Below, one piece after another: positions 1-7,177 of a stretch of DNA of 29,415 bases (the stretch's first letter is position 1; the number at the start of each line of letters is the position of its first letter). The translations under genes were made by a program, and so were the position numbers. The notes beneath the pieces are model-generated. The model searched no databases. It was not told where the DNA came from and was given only the letters and a program-made list of their open reading frames with translations. The DNA comes from JADFUS01 sp964600025. GTDB taxonomy: Bacteria; Bacteroidota; Bacteroidia; Bacteroidales; Rikenellaceae. The stretch is from the NCBI GenBank assembly GCA_964600025.1, contig CAZRHJ010000023.1:1-29415 (forward strand), given 5' to 3'.

Positions 1-49
1 TTGTTTAATCTATTACGATTATTTTTAAAATTTTTACCGGACAGTAATA
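1..49 (+). repeat. 3' end of a MITE-like repeat (copy A)
   Basis: The first 49 bases match the right end of the complete elements at 5099-5352 and 19907-20164: an AT-rich arm, then accggacagtaata, where the others end in (c)tggacagcaata or cagacagcaata. The rest of the copy lies outside the window. The right end falls just downstream of the fhs stop, so the copy sits in the intergenic space past fhs. Confidence 0.8.
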
Positions 50-58
50 ATTTTTTTA

Positions 59-86
59 TAAATCATACAAGTTACTAATACCCTCG
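59..86 (-). repeat. Inverted fragment of the MITE-like repeat middle
   Basis: Read on the minus strand this stretch gives gtattagtaacttgtatg. The middle of the element at 5099-5352 reads gtttattaggaacttgtatg, so the two agree over most of about 27 bases. It lies ten bases past the end of copy A in opposite orientation, directly 3' of fhs. It is short and AT-rich, so some of the match could be chance. Confidence 0.5.
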
Positions 87-95
87 TATTAATCA

Positions 96-1766
96 TTAGA
101 AAATTCCTACTGCGTGGCAATTCTCGTCTATATCAATATTTTCACTTGCTGGGTGTGTAGGAAGACCTGGCATACGCATCATATTACCCATAATAGGGAT
201 AATAAATCCTGCACCAGATGCAATCTCTATTTCTCGGATAGTCATACTATGACCCTCTGGAAAACCTAATTTACCTTCGTCTTGCGAGAATGATTTTTGA
301 GTTTTTGCAATACAAATTGGAAGTGAAGAAAGTCCTAAGTCCTCAATTTTTTTGATATCTGCACGTGCTTTGCTTGTGTATTCAAATTCTCCTGCACCAT
401 AAATCTTAGTACATAAGTCTTTGATTTTACATTCAATTTTGTCTTCGGTATTATATGGGTGATTTATTTCAGTGGCTTTTGACTCTTCGATAGCTTTCAC
501 AACCTTTTCAGCCAAATCAATACCTCCTTTTCCTCCTTTTTCCCAAACCTCACACAACGAAACCTCTACACCTAATTCATTGCAATATCTTTCCAGCCAC
601 TCCAATTCTTCGGTAGTGTCTTTCGAGAATTTGTTTATTGCAATAATTGGAGTAAGTCCAAATGATTTAGCGTTTTTGATATGTTTTTCAAGGTTTGTAA
701 TACCTTTTTTCAGTGCCTCTAAATTTGGTTCTGCAACCTCTTTTAGGTTTACTCCTCCGTGATACTTAATTGATTTAAGTGTAGCAACAAGTACCACAAC
801 TTTTGGGTATTTGCCTAATTTTGGACATTTTATATCCAAGAATTTCTCTCCGCCCAAATCAAATCCAAAACCAGCCTCTGTAACAGTGTAATCGCAATAG
901 CTCATACCCATTTTTGTGGCAATAATAGTGTTAGTACCTTGTGCAATATTCGCAAAAGGCCCTCCGTGAATTATAGCTGGGGTATTTTCGAGAGTTTGTA
1001 CAAGGTTTGGCTTGATAGCATCACGTAAAAGTACTGCCATAGCACCTTCGGCTTTCAAATCTCTTGCATAAACTGGTTTTTTGTCAAAAGTATAACCAAC
1101 AAAAATATTACCTAAATTTTCTTTGAGTTCTTTGATGTTTCTCGACATACACAAAATAGCCATAACCTCTGAAGCAGCAGTAATATCAAAACCGCTTTCA
1201 CGAGGAATCCCATTTGCCGAACCACCCAAACCTATTACAACATCACGTAGAGAACGGTCGTTTACGTCCAAAACACGTTTTACTTGTATGGTTCTTGGGT
1301 CAATTCCCAAATTATTAGTTTTGTTCTGAATATTGTTGTCGATAATTGCAGCAAGAAGATTATTTGCACTTTCGATAGCGGCAAAATCTCCTGTGAAATG
1401 CAGGTTGATATCAAGCATAGGAATTACCTGAGAGTATCCACCGCCCGCAGCTCCGCCTTTCATACCAAAAACTGGTCCCAAAGATGGTTCACGAAGCACA
1501 ACAATAGATTTTTTATCAATTTTGTTTAGAGCCTGGGAAAGTCCAATCGAAACAGTAGTTTTACCCTCCCCAGCGGGAGTTGGTGAAATTGCAGAGACCA
1601 AAATTAAATTTGAATTTTCAATTTTTTTTTCGTTAATAAGTTTTAGAGGGAGTTTAGCCTTATACCTACCATACATCTCGATAGTTTCTGTCGAGATGCC
1701 CATCGTCGCAGCAATATTGCTAATGGGTTTAATGCACGCCTTCTTGGCAATGTCTAAATCTGTCAT
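96..1766 (-). CDS. fhs: Formate--tetrahydrofolate ligase
   Basis: Cytoplasmic enzyme joining formate to tetrahydrofolate with ATP to make 10-formyl-THF for purine and one-carbon metabolism. The 556-residue product has the usual family length. It shows the nucleotide-binding loop TPTPAGEGKTT near residues 62-71, then the conserved stretch EPSLGPVFGMKGGAAGGGYS and the later block ending in LPTHPASENID at the C-terminus. The ATG at 1766 gives the expected N-terminus, so I keep it. The gene follows lptB on the same strand with 28 bases between them and no visible promoter, so the two are probably cotranscribed. One alternative is a weak promoter within lptB. The family call is near certain. A role in reductive one-carbon flow cannot be judged from this gene alone. 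Confidence 0.97.
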   Translation of the reverse strand: MTDLDIAKKACIKPISNIAATMGISTETIEMYGRYKAKLPLKLINEKKIENSNLILVSAISPTPAGEGKTTVSIGLSQALNKIDKKSIVVLREPSLGPVFGMKGGAAGGGYSQVIPMLDINLHFTGDFAAIESANNLLAAIIDNNIQNKTNNLGIDPRTIQVKRVLDVNDRSLRDVVIGLGGSANGIPRESGFDITAASEVMAILCMSRNIKELKENLGNIFVGYTFDKKPVYARDLKAEGAMAVLLRDAIKPNLVQTLENTPAIIHGGPFANIAQGTNTIIATKMGMSYCDYTVTEAGFGFDLGGEKFLDIKCPKLGKYPKVVVLVATLKSIKYHGGVNLKEVAEPNLEALKKGITNLEKHIKNAKSFGLTPIIAINKFSKDTTEELEWLERYCNELGVEVSLCEVWEKGGKGGIDLAEKVVKAIEESKATEINHPYNTEDKIECKIKDLCTKIYGAGEFEYTSKARADIKKIEDLGLSSLPICIAKTQKSFSQDEGKLGFPEGHSMTIREIEIASGAGFIIPIMGNMMRMPGLPTHPASENIDIDENCHAVGIF

Positions 1767-1794
1767 TTTTTAATAGTTTTTATGTTTTTGATAC

Positions 1795-2526
1795 TTAATA
1801 ATCTTCACGTAGTTTAAAATCTTTACCAAGATACACTTTTCTGACCATTTCGTCCTCTGCCAAATCTCGAGCAGTACCAGATTTTAGCACCTTTCCTTCA
1901 AAAAGTAAATATGTACGGTCGGTGATATCCAGTGTTTCTTGAACGTTGTGGTCTGTAATGATAACGCCAATGTTCTTATCTTTTAGTGTGCGAACGATAC
2001 TTTTTATATCTTCTACTGCAATAGGGTCTACCCCAGCAAAAGGTTCGTCCAAAAGAATAAATTTTGGATTAATCGAAACGGCACGAGCAATCTCAGTTCT
2101 TCGTCTTTCGCCACCAGAGAGCTGAATACCCATACTTTTACGCACTTTTTGTAGTCTAAACTCTTCGATAAGTGTTTCCAATCGTTCTTTTTGATATTCT
2201 TTTGGGAAATCTGTCATTTCGAGAACTGCTTTGATATTGTCCTCTACCGAAAGTCGTCTGAATACACTTGCCTCCTGTGCCAAATATCCTACACCCATTT
2301 GGGCTCTTTTATATACAGGCATTTCGGTAATATCTGTATCGTCCAAAAAAATTCTTCCATCGTTTGGTTTAATCAAACCAACAGTCATATAAAAAGTAGT
2401 AGTCTTTCCAGCTCCATTTGGCCCCAAAAGTCCAACAATCTCACCTTGATTAACATCAATCGAAACTTTGTTTACAACAACTCTCGATTTGTACTGTTTC
2501 ACTAAATTTTCGGTACGAAGTTTCAT
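1795..2526 (-). CDS. lptB: LPS export ABC transporter ATP-binding protein LptB
   Basis: ATPase of the LptB2FG inner-membrane transporter that extracts lipopolysaccharide and drives it to the outer membrane. The 243 residues are full length for the family. Visible motifs are Walker A GPNGAGKT (35-42), Q-loop YLAQEASVFRRLSVEDN with Gln84, signature LSGGERRR (136-143), Walker B FILLDEPFAGVDP (157-168) and the switch histidine TDHNV (His193). The Q-loop wording and the FAGVDPIAV stretch separate LptB from other small ABC ATPases. It precedes fhs on the minus strand and is divergent from recQ. Its membrane partners are not in the window, which is common because lptB is often unlinked in Bacteroidetes. 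Confidence 0.95.
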   Translation of the reverse strand: MKLRTENLVKQYKSRVVVNKVSIDVNQGEIVGLLGPNGAGKTTTFYMTVGLIKPNDGRIFLDDTDITEMPVYKRAQMGVGYLAQEASVFRRLSVEDNIKAVLEMTDFPKEYQKERLETLIEEFRLQKVRKSMGIQLSGGERRRTEIARAVSINPKFILLDEPFAGVDPIAVEDIKSIVRTLKDKNIGVIITDHNVQETLDITDRTYLLFEGKVLKSGTARDLAEDEMVRKVYLGKDFKLREDY

Positions 2527-2813
2527 TTATCTTGTTTTTTTATATTTTTATATGTCAATTAGTGTTTTTTCATATAAAACGCAAAAGTGTAATCTAATGT
2601 TTTGTTTTACAGAAAGTTTTATTTGAAAAAAATAAAAAAAAATGTCATAAAAATTTTTAAAATTGGTAAAATAAAATTACCTTTGATAAAAAGTTGATAT
2701 AAAATTTGTTTTTTTGAAAATACAAAGATAATTTTGTTTTTTGAAATAGCGAAACAAACGGCTAAAAGTATCAATTTTTTTGTAAAATACTGATATAATT
2801 TAAACTTATAGAA
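2527..2813. other. AT-rich divergent intergenic region lptB/recQ
   Basis: This 287-base gap holds the starts of two divergent genes and long A/T runs. The only promoter-like signal I can point to is a minus-strand TATCTTTG at 2723-2730. A 69-codon minus-strand reading frame crosses the region, but it is all Phe/Ile/Lys from AT-rich DNA and overlaps the recQ start. Confidence 0.6.
2723..2730 (-). promoter_or_regulatory. Possible -7 element for lptB-fhs
   Basis: The minus strand reads TATCTTTG, a match to the Bacteroidetes -7 consensus TAnnTTTG. No TTG lies at the usual 19-base spacing; the nearest TTTG is about 24 bases upstream. It would give a leader of about 190 nt before lptB. Confidence 0.35.
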
Positions 2814-4994
2814 ATGCAAAACGAACACAACTTATCAGATGCCCTAAAACAGTTTTTCGGCTTTTCATCATTCAAAGGAAATCAAGAAGCAATCATCAAA
2901 AATTTGATGAGCGGAAATGATACTTTTGTGTTGATGCCGACAGGTGGGGGCAAGAGTTTATGCTACCAACTTCCAGCCTTATTGATGGAAGGTGTTGCAG
3001 TAATCGTTTCGCCTCTTATAGCTTTAATGAAAAATCAAGTTGATGCAATGAGAGCTTTTAGCAATGACGAAGGTATTGCCCATTTCATAAACTCTTCACT
3101 AAACAAAACGGCACTTAACAAAGTGCGTGAAGATGTTTTGCAAGGCAAGACCAAATTGTTATACTTTGCTCCAGAGTCGCTAACTAAGGAAGAAAACGTC
3201 AAACTACTTAAAAATGTCAAAGTGTCTTTCTATGCCATAGATGAGGCACATTGTATTTCAGAGTGGGGACACGATTTTAGACCAGAGTACCGCCGTATTC
3301 GTTCGATTATTACAGAAATCGAGGAAGCACCTATAATTGCTCTTACTGCTACCGCAACTCCAAAAGTTCAGATGGATATCCAAAAGAACTTAGGAATGGG
3401 ACAAGCTCAGGTTTTTCGTTCGTCTTTCAATAGAGAGAATCTTTACTACGAAATCCGACCAAAATCTGACATCAACAGAGAGATAATTAAGTTTATAAAG
3501 CAAAACGAGGGTAAAAGTGGTATAATTTATTGTCTAAGTCGTAAAAAAGTAGAGGAAATATCCGATTTATTGAAAGTGAACGGTATTAATTCCTTGCCTT
3601 ACCACGCAGGTATGGACGCTACACTTAGGGCAGAGACTCAGGATAAGTTTCTTAAAGAAGAAATAAATGTAATTGTTGCAACCATTGCCTTTGGTATGGG
3701 AATCGACAAACCAGACGTAAGGTTTGTTATTCACCACGATATTCCAAAATCACTCGAAGGCTACTATCAAGAAACAGGTAGAGCAGGACGTGATGGAGGT
3801 GAGGGAAAATGTATTGCTTTTTACAGTTATAAGGACATTCAGAAACTTGAAAAGTTTATGCAAGGCAAACCTATCTCAGAGCAGGAAATTGGTAAATTGT
3901 TAATTCAAGAGACTGTTTCTTATGCCGAGAGTTCGATTTGTCGCAGAAAATCATTGTTGCATTACTTTGGAGAGGAATACAACGTTGAGAACTGTGGTAT
4001 GTGTGATAATTGTTTGCACCCAAAAGAGCGTTTTGAGGCAAAAGAGTTTGTTCAAGATTGTTTGGAAACACTCAAAGAGATTGGTGGTAAATTCAAATCT
4101 GAGTATTTGGTTGATGTGTTGCTTGGCAAAGCAACTCAAATGATTAAATCCTACAAACACGATGAAATCGAGCAGTTTGGTATTGGTAAAACTAAGGATA
4201 CTAAATTTTGGAATAGTATAATTCGTCATTCGCTAATAAAAGAATTTATTAATAAAGACATTGAAAATTACGGTTTGTTATCAATTAGCAAAAAAGGTAT
4301 GGATTATTTAGAAGACCCAGAATCAATTATGATGAGCAAGGATAATGATTATCCTATTGATGGTGATGATGTTGTAATGACATCAAAAGGTGGAGGGGCT
4401 GCCGACGACGTATTGTTGGCAATGCTTAAAGATTTGAGGAAAGATGTTGCCAAAAGGACGAATTTACCTCCTTTTGTTATATTTCAAGATCCTTCTCTTG
4501 AAGATATGGCAACTCAGTATCCAATAACCTACGAAGAAATGTGTAATATTACTGGCGTAGGGGCTGGTAAAGCCGAAAAGTATGGTGCGAAATTTATCGA
4601 ATTAATCAAGCGTTATGTTGATGAAAATGAGATAAATAGACCACAAGATATGGTTGTCAAAAGTGTAGTAAATAAGAGTGGTAATAAAGTTTATATTATC
4701 CAAGCAATAGACCGCAAAACAGATTTTGAGGATATTGCAGTGGCTAAGGGACTTAGCTTAGACGAACTTTTGACAGAGATAGAAGTTATTGTCAATTCTG
4801 GTACAAAACTGAATATAGATTACTATATTCAAGAGGTTATTGACGAAGAAAAAGTTGATGATATTTATGATTATTTCTGTGATGATGCCGAAGACGATAG
4901 TCTTGATTCTGCTATTGAAGAACTTGGAGGAGATTATACCGAAGAGGAAATTCGTTTGGTAAGAATTAAATTCTTTAATGAAAAAGGCAATTAA
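2814..4994 (+). CDS. recQ: ATP-dependent DNA helicase RecQ
   Basis: 3'-to-5' superfamily 2 DNA helicase acting in recombination and replication-fork repair. Of the 726 residues, about 1-340 form the helicase core: Walker A PTGGGKS (42-48), DEAH box AIDEAHCISEWGHDFRPEYR (141-160), TATATP (178-183), and motifs V/VI ATIAFGMGIDKPDV and QETGRAGRDG (319-328). A RecQ-type zinc site follows with Cys376, 394, 397 and 400, then a winged-helix RQC region and an HRDC-like domain around 526-600 (LPPFVIFQDPSLEDMA). The acidic C-terminal tail of about 120 residues makes it longer than the 609-residue E. coli protein; Bacteroidetes RecQ proteins commonly have this extra length. A terminator follows directly, so it looks monocistronic. 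Confidence 0.96.
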   Translation: MQNEHNLSDALKQFFGFSSFKGNQEAIIKNLMSGNDTFVLMPTGGGKSLCYQLPALLMEGVAVIVSPLIALMKNQVDAMRAFSNDEGIAHFINSSLNKTALNKVREDVLQGKTKLLYFAPESLTKEENVKLLKNVKVSFYAIDEAHCISEWGHDFRPEYRRIRSIITEIEEAPIIALTATATPKVQMDIQKNLGMGQAQVFRSSFNRENLYYEIRPKSDINREIIKFIKQNEGKSGIIYCLSRKKVEEISDLLKVNGINSLPYHAGMDATLRAETQDKFLKEEINVIVATIAFGMGIDKPDVRFVIHHDIPKSLEGYYQETGRAGRDGGEGKCIAFYSYKDIQKLEKFMQGKPISEQEIGKLLIQETVSYAESSICRRKSLLHYFGEEYNVENCGMCDNCLHPKERFEAKEFVQDCLETLKEIGGKFKSEYLVDVLLGKATQMIKSYKHDEIEQFGIGKTKDTKFWNSIIRHSLIKEFINKDIENYGLLSISKKGMDYLEDPESIMMSKDNDYPIDGDDVVMTSKGGGAADDVLLAMLKDLRKDVAKRTNLPPFVIFQDPSLEDMATQYPITYEEMCNITGVGAGKAEKYGAKFIELIKRYVDENEINRPQDMVVKSVVNKSGNKVYIIQAIDRKTDFEDIAVAKGLSLDELLTEIEVIVNSGTKLNIDYYIQEVIDEEKVDDIYDYFCDDAEDDSLDSAIEELGGDYTEEEIRLVRIKFFNEKGN

Positions 4995-5019
4995 TCAAAA
5001 ACCAATCTGAAAGAAAACT

Positions 5020-5056
5020 AAAATCGCACTATTGAGTATATAGTGCGATTTTTTTG
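5020..5056 (+). terminator. Terminator after recQ
   Basis: Stem aaatcgcactat (5021-5032) pairs perfectly with atagtgcgattt (5040-5051) around a 7-base loop and runs into a T tract. The A run 5' of the stem means it could also work on the other strand. Confidence 0.85.
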
Positions 5057-5098
5057 TATTGAAACTAAAATATCTTAACTTTGCGGTAAATAAATAAT

Positions 5099-5352
5099 TA
5101 GTATTGTCCGCTAAAAACGAAACTCGCCTATCTTGTATATTTTGCCGATGCTCTGCTTCACGTACGTCAGTACGCTACGTTATATCAGCAAAATATCCTA
5201 AGAGATTCGAGTTTATTAGGAACTTGTATGATTTTGGAAAGATAAAAATTTTAAAAATCAATTTTTCAAGCCCCTTACAAACTAAAACACTGTAATATAT
5301 TATTGCTTAATGTGTTACAATGTTTTTTAAGATTTTTTACCAGACAGCAATA
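5099..5352 (+). mobile_element. MITE-like element, complete copy B (254 bp)
   Basis: Non-coding element between recQ and rsmA. Its left end, tagtattgtccgctaaaa, and the reverse complement of its right end, tattgctgtctggtaaaa, form imperfect terminal inverted repeats. The 9-base sequence ataaataat flanks it on both sides (5090-5098 and 5353-5361), as a target-site duplication would. The left half (5120-5214) is an imperfect palindrome from aaactcg to cgagttt with acgtacgtcagtacgctacgt near its tip. The right half has AT-rich arms that pair with each other. It is about 80-85% identical by eye to the copy at 19907-20164. It encodes nothing convincing; a 63-codon frame inside it is chance. Its right boundary lies 11 bases before the rsmA start, so it may supply or separate the rsmA promoter. 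Confidence 0.8.
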
Positions 5353-5363
5353 ATAAATAATAT

Positions 5364-6134
5364 ATGAAGGTAAAACCTAAAAAACATCTTGGTCAGCATT
5401 TTTTGACTGATATGACAGTTTCACAACGAATTTCTGACAGTATAAAAGAGGGTTATGCTGCACAAACCATTGAAGTAGGACCCGGAACAGGTGTCCTAAC
5501 GCAGTTTCTTCTCAAACGCAGTGATTTTAAATTGACTGCCATTGAGGTGGACAAAGAAAGTATTGAGTATCTAAATATTAATTTTCCAGAATTGACTCCA
5601 AACTTGATTGATGGAGATTTCTTGAATTGTAATCTTTCTGAGATGTTCCCTAACAAAGTAAATGTTGTAGGTAATTTCCCATATAATATATCTTCTCAAA
5701 TTTACTTCAAAATTCTTGAATACAAGGATTATGTTCCGCAATCTGTGGGTATGATACAGCGAGAAGTTGCACAAAGAATTGCAGAGCCACCGGGCAAAAA
5801 AGAATATGGAATTTTGAGTGTCTTTTTGCAAGCATTTTACGACATTGAGTATTTGTTTACTGTAAATGAAAATGTTTTTAATCCACCACCAAAAGTCAAG
5901 AGTGCAGTTATTCGTTTGATTCGTAATAATCGTGAAAAGCTAAATTGTGATGAACAACTTTTCTATAAAGTTGTAAAAGCTACTTTCAATCAACGTCGCA
6001 AAACTTTGCGAAACTCTTTGCGAGCTGCTTTCCCTATGCTTACAGCACATCACGAGTATTTCGACTTGCGACCAGAAAGACTTTCTGTTGAGCAGTTTGA
6101 AGAATTGACTCGATTTGTACAAGAAAATATCTAA
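5364..6134 (+). CDS. rsmA: 16S rRNA dimethyladenosine transferase (RsmA/KsgA)
   Basis: Dimethylates two adjacent adenosines in the 3'-terminal helix of 16S rRNA late in 30S subunit assembly, using S-adenosylmethionine. The product is 256 residues. It opens with PKKHLGQHFL (5-14), the family's N-terminal signature, then the SAM-binding loop EVGPGTGVLT (37-46), the acidic residue in AIEVDKE (59-65) and the catalytic motif NFPYNIS (104-110). The C-terminal helical domain carries FNQRRKTLRNSL. The ATG at 5364 lies 11 bases from the repeat element's right end. A DUF1573 gene follows after 12 bases. Methylation is constitutive in most bacteria, and I see no regulatory site other than the repeat upstream. 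Confidence 0.97.
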   Translation: MKVKPKKHLGQHFLTDMTVSQRISDSIKEGYAAQTIEVGPGTGVLTQFLLKRSDFKLTAIEVDKESIEYLNINFPELTPNLIDGDFLNCNLSEMFPNKVNVVGNFPYNISSQIYFKILEYKDYVPQSVGMIQREVAQRIAEPPGKKEYGILSVFLQAFYDIEYLFTVNENVFNPPPKVKSAVIRLIRNNREKLNCDEQLFYKVVKATFNQRRKTLRNSLRAAFPMLTAHHEYFDLRPERLSVEQFEELTRFVQENI

Positions 6135-6146
6135 TTAGTTTATGTT

Positions 6147-6506
6147 ATGAAAAAGTTATTATTTTTATTTGTATTTCAGTTCTTTTTTAATACAGTATTT
6201 TCACAATCTACTACAAAGCGTTTTTCGCTTGGTCTAATAAATTTTAAGGATACGGTTAGTGTTGATTATGATTTGAAAAATAATACAGGAAAACCACTTG
6301 TTATTCTTAGCAGTCGAAGTAGTTGTGATTGTACTTGGATAGAGTATCCAAAACAACCCATTAGGAACGGAACAGTAGCCAGATTGAAAGTGTTTTTGTA
6401 TGCAAAAGACAAAGGTAATATTTTGAAAAACATAAATATATATTTATCTGACGGTACAAATCATACTATTACGTTGATTGGAAAAGTAGATAAAACAGTT
6501 AGATAA
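6147..6506 (+). CDS. Small exported DUF1573 protein
   Basis: The 119-residue product begins with a signal peptide, MKKLLFLFVFQFFFNTVFSQ, cleaved after a typical FSQ-type site. The remainder is one DUF1573 domain, an immunoglobulin-like beta sandwich common in Bacteroidetes. The recognisable stretch is SRSSCDCTWIEYPKQPI, where the family usually reads SCGCT..yp..pi; here the middle Gly is Asp. The function of DUF1573 proteins is not established. It follows rsmA after 12 bases and probably rides on the same transcript. No lipobox cysteine is present at the cleavage site, so it is likely free in the periplasm. Confidence 0.85.
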   Translation: MKKLLFLFVFQFFFNTVFSQSTTKRFSLGLINFKDTVSVDYDLKNNTGKPLVILSSRSSCDCTWIEYPKQPIRNGTVARLKVFLYAKDKGNILKNINIYLSDGTNHTITLIGKVDKTVR

Positions 6507-6553
6507 ACAAACATTCGCTATTTTTTTAAGGCTCAAAAAACTCGTTTTTCTTA

Positions 6554-6583
6554 TTGAAATATGGATTTTTAGCTTTATATTTG
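6554..6583 (+). promoter_or_regulatory. Promoter of the methylmalonyl-CoA decarboxylase operon
   Basis: TTG at 6554-6556, a 19-base spacer and TATATTTG at 6576-6583 match the Bacteroidetes -33/-7 promoter exactly. Transcription would start near 6590, leaving a leader of about 150 nt before the epimerase gene. Confidence 0.8.
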
Positions 6584-6612
6584 CAGTGAAAATCAATCAA
6601 ATGGATAATACT

Positions 6613-6624
6613 TTGTAATTACAA
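6613..6624. promoter_or_regulatory. 12-bp palindrome in the operon leader (possible operator)
   Basis: ttgtaattacaa is a perfect 12-base palindrome lying about 25 bases downstream of the predicted transcription start. Its position suits a repressor site, but AT-rich palindromes arise by chance and no regulator is identified. Confidence 0.3.
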
Positions 6625-6742
6625 TAAGGTCAATTAAATGCTAAATTAGTTTAGTGTTTGGCTTTTTGTTGGTTTATTGCTTACATATTTGTTTGGTTTA
6701 GAACAATGAAATTAATTATTAACTAAATAAAAGTTTACGAAA

Positions 6743-7156
6743 ATGAGTTTAACACACATTGAACACATTGGTGTTGCTGTTAAAGATTTAACAGTTGCTA
6801 TCCCTTTTTGGGAAAATTTGTTAGGAACAAAAGTTTATAGCATCGAAGAAGTTGCTGAACAAAAAGTAAGAACAGCTTTCTTGAAAATCGGTCAAACAAA
6901 AATCGAATTGTTAGAAAGTACAGCTCCTGATGGCCCAATCGCAAAATATATTGATAAAAAAGGCGAGGGTATCCAACACATTGCATTTGCTTCAACAAAT
7001 ATCGAAGAAGAACTTGCACGTTGCGAGGCTAACGGTGTACAACTTATCGACAAAACTCCACGTAATGGTGCAGAAGGTTTGTCAATAGCTTTCCTTCACC
7101 CAAAATCAACTCTTGGTGTTTTGGCTGAATTGTGCGAAGATAAAAATAACAAGTAA
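6743..7156 (+). CDS. mce: Methylmalonyl-CoA epimerase
   Basis: Interconverts the (S) and (R) forms of methylmalonyl-CoA, linking the B12-dependent mutase to the decarboxylase encoded next door. The 137-residue protein is a vicinal-oxygen-chelate fold made of two beta-alpha-beta-beta-beta units. Metal-ligand positions expected in this family are visible: His8 in IEHIGVAV, His79 in GIQHIAF, and Glu129 in GVLAELCE, with the Gln/Glu-rich strand QTKIELLE between. It is the first gene of the operon, with the next start 21 bases downstream. The order epimerase, carboxyltransferase, OadG, biotin carrier, OadB is the standard Bacteroidales arrangement, which supports this over other VOC enzymes such as glyoxalase I. 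Confidence 0.95.
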   Translation: MSLTHIEHIGVAVKDLTVAIPFWENLLGTKVYSIEEVAEQKVRTAFLKIGQTKIELLESTAPDGPIAKYIDKKGEGIQHIAFASTNIEEELARCEANGVQLIDKTPRNGAEGLSIAFLHPKSTLGVLAELCEDKNNK

Positions 7157-7177
7157 GAAATACATTATTATTGAATT

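Noticed and set aside
2619..2828. 69-codon minus-strand frame between lptB and recQ
   Set aside because: Low-complexity Phe/Ile/Lys composition from AT-rich DNA, overlapping the recQ start; a membrane peptide cannot be excluded but nothing supports it.
5104..5295. 63-codon plus-strand frame before rsmA
   Set aside because: It lies entirely within the repeat element; the equivalent frame is not evidently kept in the copy at 19907-20164 and no protein family is recognisable.
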